Origin: Verrucomicrobiaceae bacterium
GTDB lineage: Bacteria > Verrucomicrobiota > Verrucomicrobiia > Verrucomicrobiales > Akkermansiaceae
DNA: 64,000 bases
Reading direction: 5' to 3'
Assembly: GCA_027484055.1 (NCBI GenBank)
Contig: JAIXQH010000044.1
Location: 186,001 to 250,000 of the forward strand
The position numbers and the translations under genes are program-made. Shown piece by piece: positions 26,945 through 34,984 of the stretch (position 1 is the stretch's first letter; every line of letters starts with the position of its first letter). Under the pieces are notes generated by a model. The model was given only the letters and a program-made list of their open reading frames with translations, had not been told where the DNA came from and made no database searches.

Positions 26945-29023
26945 TCATTTTACGGTTTCTCTGAAAAACTTGGTCGTCTTGAACCATCTACATTCCTTCA
27001 TTTCGCTGGAACGGATCAGCTCACGAATTTTCTCGGTTTCATTTCGAACAAGTCGGAGCCTATTCGTCGCCAAAGCTAAGAGGAATTCGTAAACGACTGG
27101 CCCATCCCCGACCTTTACCGCCCTCTCGATAAGGTAATACATACTTGAGCTATGTGAGTCGTGGTCAGAAAAATCTAATTCACCTGGGAAGGCTGCACGT
27201 AGGATCGCAACTTGAATCAAACTATCGTTGTAACGAAAGAAATTCTCGGGATCCAAAAGAACCCGACGATTGGGAAGAGGCGCGAGTTTGTCTTTCTCTG
27301 GAAGGTTCGACTCGGTTCGAGCATTTTGAAGAAGGAATGAAAACGTTGCGAAAAGAAGGATCGAAGGAACTGGACTCGGATATTCCTTAACAAGGCCCTC
27401 CCAGTATTTGAAACCTTGATGCAATTCAAGTTTAGGCCCATCATAAAATAGTTCATTGTCATTTAGTACTCCATTCTCCAAGTTCTCAGCTCGCTTCCTA
27501 AGCTCTTCGACAGCCCCCAATCCTTCCTCATCCCGCAGGAGTTCTTGTTCCAGTTTCCAGCTAAGACCCAAGCTTTCGGGACGACCGGTGCATACGTTAC
27601 AAAAGCTACGAACCTGATACGTGCCATGTTCTAAGTTCTGCTTAAGCTTTTTGAACTCCGCCAAAGATTCAGGGGTGCCAACTCCAGAAAAGTAGACAAT
27701 ATTCTTCAGATATTTTTGCTTCCTGAGATCCCTGCTTACTTCAAGCAGCTTTGTCCCCTTCGTGAAGCTAGGACAAATCACGATCACCGATCCGACAATC
27801 TTAAGTTCTGGATCTCGAAGTTGTTCGGGACTAAGCATAGTAACCGTACCGGAACCGAAAATTTCTAAAAGGGGCGCTATCTGATCTTTGAATTCACCCA
27901 TGCAAACAACATGACTAGTGCTAGCTGGAGCATATTTCTCGATCTGTTCTTTAAGCCAAACCTTAAACTTATTACACTTAAGGAGAATCTCCGCATGTAC
28001 ATGAATAGGCGCACGGTCACTCCCCATTTTTGCGTAACCACTCAGAGCAGGAACCATTTCCGTTAAAATATCCAATTTAAGGTGCTTTAGACATATCGCA
28101 TGATCCTGCGTGTTCAAAACGACCGATTTCGGATCATCAACTTCAACCGAGAATTTCTCCCCGGAAAGGCGAATCGAAGGCAATAGCTCAGAGTGAGGTT
28201 GCACCTCTCGAAGTCTGAGATGCGATATGACCTTTGCTTTCTCCTTCTCACAGGCCGAAGTACAGAGCGATTCATCAAGATCCAGAATCGTTACGACGCG
28301 GTCCACCGCCTTCCACCGAGTTCTTGTAAGAATTTTCCGCAAAAGTTTATGGGATGTTGTCGCCGAAATCACCATTAGCGAAGAAGACACATCAGCATGC
28401 TTGAGCACCTCCTTGTAGCCACTGTAGGAAGAATAAGAAACCGTTATCGGTCCGTGCTTCCCATTTCCGAATCGAATGCGGCAGGCGAGAGAAACCAGCC
28501 CATAAAGGTCAATCGTATCCACATAAACGGTTTTTATGCTCTCATCAAATTCGTCACCCCATTCCCTCACAAGCAACAAGGCGAACAAGGACATCTCCGC
28601 ATGCCGAATGAAGAGATTAGATGCCTGAATGAAGAATCCTGCCTGAGCCCCTGAAGGTTTGGCGAATGATTTCCCGGGAGGCGGAAGCAAAATAGGATCT
28701 CGCTGCCGGATGATTTCGTCACGTGCCTTCTCAAGAAACTTACCCGCAGTAGCTTCATCCGCCCCTCCGTGACCATTTTGATCGAAACAATAAAATGAGG
28801 CATCACACCTAAATCGTGCCTTGATCTGCTTCGTAACATTCTTAAGCTGAGTCACTCCAATTGACCCCTTCGGATAGAGAACCTTCACTGCTCTCGGAAC
28901 GCAATGAAGCGAGACCCGATCAGCAAAGTCCGTGAACTCGGTTACCGAAAAGTCACCGGTAGCGACATAGACGTGGAGAATGAGATTGTCCTCAAACGCG
29001 AAAATATTGTGCGGTTGAAACAT
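26945..29023 (-). CDS. Large protein with two phosphoribosyltransferase-like regions, GHKL partner
   Basis: A 692-residue protein with no family that I can name. Two segments have the strand-loop-helix order of type I phosphoribosyltransferases. One is about residues 165-250 (VYVDTIDLYGLVSLAC, then LMVISATTSHKLL). The other is about 407-450 (VGSVIVICPSFTKGTKLLEV, where a PRPP loop would lie). The acidic pair usual in active enzymes is not clear in either. The C-terminal 200 residues are helical. ATG 29023 is used; it is 2 nt after the GHKL stop, whereas the longer TTG start at 29038 overlaps that gene. Base composition is more A/T rich than the flanks. It is probably the effector or regulator of a two-gene module; this is inference. 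Confidence 0.6.
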   Translation of the reverse strand: MFQPHNIFAFEDNLILHVYVATGDFSVTEFTDFADRVSLHCVPRAVKVLYPKGSIGVTQLKNVTKQIKARFRCDASFYCFDQNGHGGADEATAGKFLEKARDEIIRQRDPILLPPPGKSFAKPSGAQAGFFIQASNLFIRHAEMSLFALLLVREWGDEFDESIKTVYVDTIDLYGLVSLACRIRFGNGKHGPITVSYSSYSGYKEVLKHADVSSSLMVISATTSHKLLRKILTRTRWKAVDRVVTILDLDESLCTSACEKEKAKVISHLRLREVQPHSELLPSIRLSGEKFSVEVDDPKSVVLNTQDHAICLKHLKLDILTEMVPALSGYAKMGSDRAPIHVHAEILLKCNKFKVWLKEQIEKYAPASTSHVVCMGEFKDQIAPLLEIFGSGTVTMLSPEQLRDPELKIVGSVIVICPSFTKGTKLLEVSRDLRKQKYLKNIVYFSGVGTPESLAEFKKLKQNLEHGTYQVRSFCNVCTGRPESLGLSWKLEQELLRDEEGLGAVEELRKRAENLENGVLNDNELFYDGPKLELHQGFKYWEGLVKEYPSPVPSILLFATFSFLLQNARTESNLPEKDKLAPLPNRRVLLDPENFFRYNDSLIQVAILRAAFPGELDFSDHDSHSSSMYYLIERAVKVGDGPVVYEFLLALATNRLRLVRNETEKIRELIRSSEMKECRWFKTTKFFRETVK

Positions 29024-29025
29024 AC

Positions 29026-30207
29026 TCAATATGGGCAAGGGATGATGATCGTTACAGCAGTTCCCTCCGCATGGGCAAGGGGGACATTTGCCCAGTTTGC
29101 GAAAACGGGCTTATCGGAAGCATTCCTATTATGAAATGTCTGAAAAAGACACATTCTACCAGTCCTTACACGAATGAATCCGTCAAGCTCGCAGAGGGCT
29201 TTCCAGACTTCGTCAAGACCTTCGCCTCTACTATCAGAGTTTTGCGAGCTCACTCCATCCATAAAGCAGTTCACTGTTATCTCCCGCTCCTCTTCCAAAC
29301 TCAGCTTGGAGAGTTCTGCTCCTGTAAACCGCTGAGCGAGGCCCACCCCCCCATCAATGATCGACAGTTCAAGAAACCGGTGCGCACCTCCCTCCTTATT
29401 CCGAAACATCTCCGTACAGTGAGCGAGGTAATCGTTAAACTTCTTGTTGTGAGATTTCATCTGCCCGAGATCCTTTCGTTCAAACACGTCCGAATGCCCC
29501 TTTAAAGAAATAGCTCGGATGTTCTTCACGAAAGATTTCCCATTAATCATTTCGTAGGCATGAACATTGGTGTTCTGGAACAACTCGTAGAGCAGATTTG
29601 CCAGACTACCCAACGCTTTTGGTTTGTCATCAAGAAAACACGCAAAGGCTTTATCCTCCCGCAGAGCTGACTTTACGATTGCCTTGAACTCGGAACGTCC
29701 GATTGCCTCAGCTCGGGAAGGTCCATTATATAAAGCACGCTGAAACTCATAACCGCTTCCGTGAAGACAAATGAACTGGGAAGCCACCTTGCCAATGTTC
29801 TTTGGATAGGTTCCGTTTACGCTTTCAGAGGAGTAAATGTCACACGAGTTCATGAGGCGGAGGACTTCGGCACAGTAACTCGCGTACTCGGATTTGGGGA
29901 TGTCAGTGTTTTGTCCCGTAGTCATCCGACTCGCCAAATACAGCGCTGCAATTCCATAGAGTCTCTTTCCGAGATCCTCAAGTTGACCAGTTCGAGCATT
30001 CGTATCACCATCGTTGATATAGCTCTTAATTACAGGATTCTGATGAGCCCTAGACCACGTAACAATTAACTGGATCAACGCAACCTCCAAGCCCCAAAAG
30101 CCGATGTGCTTAATCTGACTCGGCAAGCGCATCTGCGGCTCTTTTCTCGCTCTCCTGATGGCCACTTCAAACTCATCAAAGCTGAAGTCTTTTTTTATCG
30201 TCAACAT
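29026..30207 (-). CDS. GHKL-type (HATPase) ATP-binding protein
   Basis: A 393-residue protein. The C-terminal half has all Bergerat-fold signatures: the N box ELFQNTNVHA (E208, N212, H216), the G1 box IIDGGVG (D285, G287, G289), the G2 box RGEGL (G328-G330) and the closing EGTAVTIIIP. The N-terminal 190 residues are helical and unrecognised. No histidine phosphoacceptor, receiver or Hsp90 middle domain is seen, so it is not an ordinary sensor kinase. It follows the 46-codon ORF by 5 nt and precedes the PRTase-like gene by 2 nt. It probably works with that protein as an ATP-dependent switch; GHKL ATPases occur in several anti-phage systems. Confidence 0.8.
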   Translation of the reverse strand: MLTIKKDFSFDEFEVAIRRARKEPQMRLPSQIKHIGFWGLEVALIQLIVTWSRAHQNPVIKSYINDGDTNARTGQLEDLGKRLYGIAALYLASRMTTGQNTDIPKSEYASYCAEVLRLMNSCDIYSSESVNGTYPKNIGKVASQFICLHGSGYEFQRALYNGPSRAEAIGRSEFKAIVKSALREDKAFACFLDDKPKALGSLANLLYELFQNTNVHAYEMINGKSFVKNIRAISLKGHSDVFERKDLGQMKSHNKKFNDYLAHCTEMFRNKEGGAHRFLELSIIDGGVGLAQRFTGAELSKLSLEEEREITVNCFMDGVSSQNSDSRGEGLDEVWKALCELDGFIRVRTGRMCLFQTFHNRNASDKPVFANWANVPLAHAEGTAVTIIIPCPY

Positions 30208-30212
30208 TGTGG

Positions 30213-30353
30213 CTAGTTGGATGTTTCAGGTTTAGCGCAGCCCACGTTGATATTTATGGTGCCAGCGTGGCGGTAGGCGATTCGCCAATCATCGGGCAGT
30301 TCGTCTATGCCAAGGCCGAAAGGCGGACACACGAGCACATCTAATCCACTCAT
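30213..30353 (-). CDS. Small 46-residue ORF between TIR and GHKL genes
   Basis: The ATG at 30353 overlaps the TIR stop as ATGA, and the stop at 30213 is 5 nt before the GHKL start, so the spacing is that of a translated operon member. The protein begins MSGLDVLVCPPFGLGIDEL and contains PDDWRIAYRHAG. I do not recognise it. It could be a genuine small component, or the leftover start of a removed gene such as hsdS. The operon spacing is the only evidence for it. Confidence 0.45.
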   Translation of the reverse strand: MSGLDVLVCPPFGLGIDELPDDWRIAYRHAGTININVGCAKPETSN

Positions 30354-31621
30354 GGCGCTCCCCTCCTGGCTTCGGGGTTCAACTCGTAGATCCGCACGGC
30401 GTGATTCCCTTCTGGCTGTAGGAGCCATCCTAAACGGACAAGCTCCGCGATTGCGGGAGCGAATAGAGATTTTTTCACGGAAGGAGCACCCCCTGCCGCG
30501 GTTGTATTGGGAATGAATGCGCGGTAGAGGACACCGACTGGGCTGTCGTGCAGAATCTCGGTGAGGCCACGTTCATCCTCATTGGGATGCTCTTGGATCA
30601 TCTCAAGAAGCTCTTTTGCAAAAGGAAGAGATGGAGCGACGAATTTTGGGGCACGCTTCGCTTTGGACTGCGCGGCCTTGGTCTTTCGTTTTTTGGCCTC
30701 ATACCTGACGCGATCCCGCACGAGTTCAAGCTGGCTGTTACCCAAGTCATTCAGGGACGTAATTGGCTCGGCATAGTTGAGCTTCTCAGCTGCGAATGCG
30801 TAAAGCTCCTCCTTCGTCCAGCCCAATGGCTTGGTGAGGCTGTAAATGGTCTTCGTGAGGGTATTTCGGAAAGCTTGGGGATTTGCTCGCTTAAGTTTGG
30901 TATCGTTGCTAGCCCGATATTGAAGGAGCCAGGATTTGGCTTCGTCAAATTTCTCCAGCGGAAGGGATTGCAGGCCATTCGTCTTTGTTTCGTATGTCTC
31001 GTGAAACTGATTCCAGACTATTCCCGCCCATTTCCCATATTCCTTCTTGAGCGTTTCATCATCGAGATGGGCTTTCTTGGCGATTAGACGTTTAACGATC
31101 TCGTCATGAACCTTCCGAAGATCATCCCGTTGCTCGGCGGTCACATGCTTTTCGTCAGGCGTGAACTTGTCCGCTTTCTTCTTCCGCTTTTCCAGCAGCG
31201 ACCGAAGGCCTGATGCGATGTCGGCAAACGCCTCGTCCATACTGTGCCAGTGCTTGCTGTGAACGGCGTTCCCATCTTCCGGCAAAGCTTTGAACTGTCG
31301 CAATTCCGGGATCTTCCAATCACATGGACGGACAATTATCGGGACGATGATTGCCTTTCCAATTGCTGCTTTCTCAAGAGCCTTTTTGAACTCCTTTTCG
31401 TAGCAATAGTCCGAGTTGATAAACGACGAACTGACTAGGATAAGGAAGAGGCCTGCTTTATCCATGGCAGCCGTAATTTCTGTATCGACCACGCCGCCAG
31501 CATCGATCTCGCGATCCGTCCAAGTTTCCAACAGTTTTTGACGCCGTAACGCGGCGAGATGCTGATGAAGTGCCGTCAAAAACTCGGCGTCGTGATGGGA
31601 GTAAGAAACGAATGCTTTCAT
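30350..31621 (-). CDS. TIR-domain protein with ORF6C-like region
   Basis: A 423-residue protein. The TIR domain (about 1-130) begins MKAFVSYSHHDAEFLTALH. It continues with WTDREIDAGG and LILVSSSFINSDYCYEKEF, where E75 or E77 is the likely NADase glutamate. Residues about 165-300 resemble the phage ORF6C domain (YGKWAGIVWNQFHETYE, LEKFDEAKSWLLQYR). The C-terminus has a winged-helix look (PAIAELVRLGWLLQPEG). The ATG overlaps the hsdM stop as ATGA. An open frame upstream through hsdM to 32521 is a shadow. TIR domains in bacterial defence usually degrade NAD or make signal nucleotides; coupling to a methyltransferase is unusual. Confidence 0.82.
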   Translation of the reverse strand: MKAFVSYSHHDAEFLTALHQHLAALRRQKLLETWTDREIDAGGVVDTEITAAMDKAGLFLILVSSSFINSDYCYEKEFKKALEKAAIGKAIIVPIIVRPCDWKIPELRQFKALPEDGNAVHSKHWHSMDEAFADIASGLRSLLEKRKKKADKFTPDEKHVTAEQRDDLRKVHDEIVKRLIAKKAHLDDETLKKEYGKWAGIVWNQFHETYETKTNGLQSLPLEKFDEAKSWLLQYRASNDTKLKRANPQAFRNTLTKTIYSLTKPLGWTKEELYAFAAEKLNYAEPITSLNDLGNSQLELVRDRVRYEAKKRKTKAAQSKAKRAPKFVAPSLPFAKELLEMIQEHPNEDERGLTEILHDSPVGVLYRAFIPNTTAAGGAPSVKKSLFAPAIAELVRLGWLLQPEGNHAVRIYELNPEARRGAP

Positions 31622-33228
31622 ACGCCGAGCTGCTTGAGGATTTTCCGGAGGGCCTTGTCGGTTTCCTTGGCCTCGGCTTCGGTGGCGTCCAGCTCGGCGA
31701 CGATCTCCGCGATGGGCCGGTAGGTTTCGGCGTCGCTGGTGTGGATGTAGCGGCTGGGGGAGATGTTGTAGTCGTTCTTCTTCAGCTCCGGGTGATCGAC
31801 GATGCGGCTGAGTTTTTCCTCCTCCTGCCAGCCGATGAGGATGTCGGCGATGCGCTGGATGCCGTCGTCCGGGATGAAGTTCTTGGGATTTCCCTTCTCG
31901 AAGATCTGGCTGGCATTGACGAGGAAGACCTTGCCCTGGCGCGCCTTCGGCTTGGCGGCGTGCAGGAACAGGACGATGCCGGGGGCGCTGGTGTTGTAGA
32001 AGAGGTTTTCCGGCAGGTAGAGCACGCTCTCGACGAGGTCGCGATCGACGAACCACTGGCGGACGGTCTTTTCCTTGTTGTCCCCGGCATTTCCCGAGCC
32101 GCGAGAGACGGCCCCGGTGTCCCAGACCACGGCGGCGCGGCCGTCGGCCTTGAGGGAGGCGGCGATGTGCTGCGTCCAACCCCAGTCGGCGGAGGATTTC
32201 CCGGGGAAGCCGGCTCCGGCGGGGAAGCGGTCGAGCTCGTCGGCATCGTAATCCGCCTCGGTGAACCAGTCCTGGTTCCACATGGGATTGGCGACGACAC
32301 GGTCGAAGGTGCGGAGCTTGCCGCGCTTGTCCCGGAACTTCGGGTTCTTGAAGGTATCGCCGATCTCGATGGTGCCCTCCATGTCGTGGATGATCATGTT
32401 CATGCAGGCCATGGCCCAGGTATCGGCGACGTATTCCTGGCCGTAGAGCTTGAGGGGAGTGGCGACACTTCTGTCGCCATTCTTTTTCTTTCCATTCGCT
32501 TGGGGACAAGAGTGTCCCCACTCCTTAGCCGCGATCTCGCACTTGATGAGCAGGCCGCCGGAACCGCAGGTGGGATCGTAGATCTCCATGCCGGGCTCGG
32601 GCTGGAGCACCTTGGACATGATGGTGCCGACCTCGGGCGGCGTGTAGAATTCGCCAGCGCTCTGTCCCCCGCCCTCGGCGAACTTGCGGATGAGGTATTC
32701 GTAACTCTTGCCGATGATGTCCGCCTCCACGTCCTCCAGCCCGAGGCGCTTCTCGCTGATTTTTTCAATCAGGTTGGAAAGGCGGTCGTCATCGATGTCC
32801 CGCTGGCCGTGGGTGGTGGCATTGAAATCGACGCGGTCGATGATGCCCTGCAACGGCGGGTTTTCCTTGGCGATGGCCCGCATGTGGGAAGTAACGCCCT
32901 CGCCGATCTTGTCGGAGAGTTTCCGGATGACGGACCAGACCGGCTGCTCCGGATCGGCGGGCTCCAGCGGCAGGAAGAAGCGGACGAGCTTGTGATCGCG
33001 CTTGGCGAGTTGGAACGCCTTTTTCCGCGACCCGACCTCGGCGGCAATGCGGTTCAGCTCGTCATCGAAGACATCGCAGAGGCGCTTGGTGAAGATGAGC
33101 GGGAGGATGAAGTCCTTGTATTTCGGCGCGTCCTTCGCGCCACGGATGGAGCAGGCGGCGTCCCAGATCCATTGTTCGAGGGATTTGTTTTTCTCGGGCT
33201 TGGGGACGGCTTTGGAGCGGGCAGGCAT
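31618..33228 (-). CDS. hsdM: Type I DNA methyltransferase subunit HsdM
   Basis: A 536-residue N6-adenine methyltransferase. It has an N-terminal helical HsdM domain (YKDFILPLIFTKRLCDVF), the SAM-binding motif DPTCGSGGLL (218-227), and the catalytic motif as NPMW (314-317) in VVANPMWNQDWF. That variant of NPPF/Y also occurs in other HsdM proteins. Between motif I and the next block (LKLYGQEY) lie about 22 residues encoded by a palindromic repeat. Its stop overlaps the TIR start. There is no hsdS in the window and hsdR is only a fragment, so sequence targeting and restriction cannot be normal unless supplied elsewhere. Confidence 0.9.
   Translation of the reverse strand: MPARSKAVPKPEKNKSLEQWIWDAACSIRGAKDAPKYKDFILPLIFTKRLCDVFDDELNRIAAEVGSRKKAFQLAKRDHKLVRFFLPLEPADPEQPVWSVIRKLSDKIGEGVTSHMRAIAKENPPLQGIIDRVDFNATTHGQRDIDDDRLSNLIEKISEKRLGLEDVEADIIGKSYEYLIRKFAEGGGQSAGEFYTPPEVGTIMSKVLQPEPGMEIYDPTCGSGGLLIKCEIAAKEWGHSCPQANGKKKNGDRSVATPLKLYGQEYVADTWAMACMNMIIHDMEGTIEIGDTFKNPKFRDKRGKLRTFDRVVANPMWNQDWFTEADYDADELDRFPAGAGFPGKSSADWGWTQHIAASLKADGRAAVVWDTGAVSRGSGNAGDNKEKTVRQWFVDRDLVESVLYLPENLFYNTSAPGIVLFLHAAKPKARQGKVFLVNASQIFEKGNPKNFIPDDGIQRIADILIGWQEEEKLSRIVDHPELKKNDYNISPSRYIHTSDAETYRPIAEIVAELDATEAEAKETDKALRKILKQLGV
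32459..32520. repeat. Two-hairpin palindromic element inserted in frame in hsdM
   Basis: Hairpin TGGGGACA-AGAG-TGTCCCCA occupies 32501-32520 and hairpin GGCGACA-CTTC-TGTCGCC occupies 32461-32478. The two stems are variants of one sequence (TGG-N-GACA), with the N pair swapped G-C to C-G. The element adds about 22 codons to HsdM (residues about 237-258) without a frameshift. Confidence 0.8.
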
Positions 33229-33277
33229 CAGGTACCCAAAGACTAACTATCAGAGCCGGGTGAGGAAGACAAAAAAA

Positions 33278-33305
33278 GCCCTCCCGCAGATGACTGCGGG
33301 AGGGC
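33278..33305 (-). terminator. Rho-independent terminator between abiE and hsdM
   Basis: A perfect 12-bp stem pairs 33278-33289 (GCCCTCCCGCAG) with 33294-33305, with a four-base loop. On the minus strand seven T residues follow (33277-33271). It would stop transcription coming from abiEi-abiEii and leaves hsdM as the start of a separate transcript. Confidence 0.88.
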
Positions 33306-33339
33306 AGATTGGTTTATGGGATATTTGAAGGCAGCGGAA

Positions 33340-33468
33340 TCAGATCATCATGATCTGGACGACATTGCTCCAGTCACCTGCCCCGGCGGGGACGCGGATG
33401 CGGGCGCGGACGTTGACCCAGGTGCCGGGAGTGAAACCGGAGAAGGTAGCGCGCGCGGAGTTAGTAGT
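33340..33468 (-). pseudogene. C-terminal fragment of a fibronectin III-like protein
   Basis: Forty-two codons without a start read ATFSGFTPGTWVNVRARIRV and DWSNVVQIMMI, then a stop at 33340. The first block and the DWSNVVQI ending are typical of the last strands of fibronectin type III domains. An upstream stop and no ATG show that only a gene end remains. The strong terminator at 33278 may originally have belonged to this gene. Confidence 0.5.
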
Positions 33469-33485
33469 TCATCTGCGGCAAACCT

Positions 33486-34379
33486 TCATGGGGAGACTTC
33501 TGTCCAGCCCGTTTCGGGGTGCCATTCGTGGTTTCCAACCTCACCCTTGATCACAGGAACGAGAAAGCTGGCAATTCGGCGAAGGGTTTCCTCAAAATCG
33601 AGAGGCTCAAGTTTGCTTTTGCGAAGAAATCCAGTCCACTGAAGCTGCTTGTCTGACAAGGAATGGAACCGGGCCGTTAGGGCAATTGGAGTTGTTATGG
33701 GAATCTCAGTGGATCGTCTTTGGAAAGTGGCCTTAATGGCTTCATGCAGCCGTTTTCCTTGGAACGATTGATGACAACTCAGCCAATAGATATCGAAGAA
33801 ATCCTTCATCCGGCTGTTCGCTGTCTCAAGAACCACTGCGGCGTGAAACTTCTCTGCGATGGTGGTTTCTGGGCAGTAGGCGAGAAGCGGCACCGGGGGA
33901 AAATCAAGGATTCTTGGCCATTCTTCGGTCTTGGCTTCCGGGGTGATGGCATCGCCGAATCCCACATCGACTTGCACGGGTATCCGGATTGTTCCGAGAC
34001 GCGCGATGAGCTTGATCCGCACACCTCCATACAGATTGTCCTCACGGATGGCAGCCGTTTTTGCCGGCAGCCATTCTAGACCGTCCGGCGGTGTGATGTC
34101 TCTTCCGCAAAGTTCATTGAATATGGCTTCGAGGCCCGCAGGTTCGGGCGATCCGAAACTCAGAAAATCCGCATCTCGCGTTGATCGGTGAGGTGCATCC
34201 GCCCACAGCACAAAGAGTTGCGCACCTTTCAGAATGAACTGATCGCGATAGGAGCTAGCGCTCAACCGCGCAAACAACCGCGCGATGGCGAAGTCTTCAA
34301 GGACACGATTCAGCGGAATCCCTTCGGAGCGAGACAAGTTTTTCAAACGGTCTTGGATGGATGCCACAAGGTTCTTCAT
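33486..34379 (-). CDS. abiEii: AbiEii/AbiGii-type nucleotidyltransferase toxin
   Basis: A 297-residue protein of the DNA polymerase beta-like nucleotidyltransferase superfamily. Family blocks are DQFILKGAQLFVLWADA, the acidic motif STRDADFLSFGS with two aspartates, the later acid in PVQVDVGFGD, and CPETTIAEKFHAAVVLE with the conserved lysine. AbiEii toxins block growth, probably by modifying tRNA or nucleotides, and give abortive phage defence. Its ATG overlaps the abiEi stop (ATGA), the usual order and spacing for this type IV toxin-antitoxin pair. Confidence 0.88.
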   Translation of the reverse strand: MKNLVASIQDRLKNLSRSEGIPLNRVLEDFAIARLFARLSASSYRDQFILKGAQLFVLWADAPHRSTRDADFLSFGSPEPAGLEAIFNELCGRDITPPDGLEWLPAKTAAIREDNLYGGVRIKLIARLGTIRIPVQVDVGFGDAITPEAKTEEWPRILDFPPVPLLAYCPETTIAEKFHAAVVLETANSRMKDFFDIYWLSCHQSFQGKRLHEAIKATFQRRSTEIPITTPIALTARFHSLSDKQLQWTGFLRKSKLEPLDFEETLRRIASFLVPVIKGEVGNHEWHPETGWTEVSP

Positions 34380-34984
34380 AGCAGGGCTTCCAGATAGGGC
34401 ATCATCACCTTTTCCACCCGGTTCATGCGAGCGTAGTTCATGATTTCCGCAGGCCTTGTCCCGCTGCGAAGAATCTCTTTGAGTGCTTCGAGGCAGAGTT
34501 CCAGCCCGAGTTTGCTCCGGTGCTTGAAGCAGTCTGCCACCGTGCGGGCAGGAGCCGTGATCTTGACGTCGATGCCGTTGAGCACATGGACCTCCACCCC
34601 TTCGTCAAACGCCCTTGGGTTCGTGCTGCGGACCACTTCCAGAGCCAGATACCCCAGCCGTGGGGTGACCGCATTCTGCTGGAGTTGAATCGACACCGCG
34701 TGGGCTTGGTGGCTGCCGATCTGATGGAAATTCAGCGCACTGACTAGAACAACAATCGCTTGAGGAACCCTCGCTGCCACCTCGGAAAGAGCCAGATGCT
34801 CATCCCACGGCGCATCCGGCCGACGATAAAGCCCCCGACTCACCTGCTCGAGAACCCCATCCCGCACTGCGCGACTAAGAATCGAACTGCTCACCCCGGC
34901 ACTACGGGCATCAGAAGCCCTGAGCAGTGGCATCCTCTCGGCCAGCTCCATCAGTATTTCGAACTGTGTGGGTTGCAGCACCAT
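34376..34984 (-). CDS. abiEi: AbiEi-type antitoxin/transcriptional repressor
   Basis: A 202-residue protein with an N-terminal winged-helix region (LRASDARSAGVSSSILSRAV, then VSRGLYRR) and a C-terminal AbiEi domain marked by SALNFHQIGSH and APARTVADCFKHRSKLG. AbiEi represses its own operon and counters AbiEii without binding it. It is the first gene of the abiE pair, and the A/T-rich 200 bases upstream probably hold the promoter and operator sites. The call is supported by the adjacent abiEii gene. Confidence 0.87.
   Translation of the reverse strand: MVLQPTQFEILMELAERMPLLRASDARSAGVSSSILSRAVRDGVLEQVSRGLYRRPDAPWDEHLALSEVAARVPQAIVVLVSALNFHQIGSHQAHAVSIQLQQNAVTPRLGYLALEVVRSTNPRAFDEGVEVHVLNGIDVKITAPARTVADCFKHRSKLGLELCLEALKEILRSGTRPAEIMNYARMNRVEKVMMPYLEALL

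Noticed and set aside
30213..30353. Annotation of the 46-codon ORF as truncated hsdS
   Set aside because: Only a short DDWRIAY-like segment hints at it; not enough to name.
31622..32521. Upstream extension of the TIR gene to 723 residues
   Set aside because: The added part is an arginine/proline-rich shadow of hsdM; the real TIR start is the ATGA overlap at 31621.
31570..33246. 558-codon open frame on the plus strand opposite hsdM
   Set aside because: It is the mirror of G/C-rich hsdM codons, with glycine/valine/aspartate-rich translation and no domain; the minus strand carries clear methyltransferase motifs.
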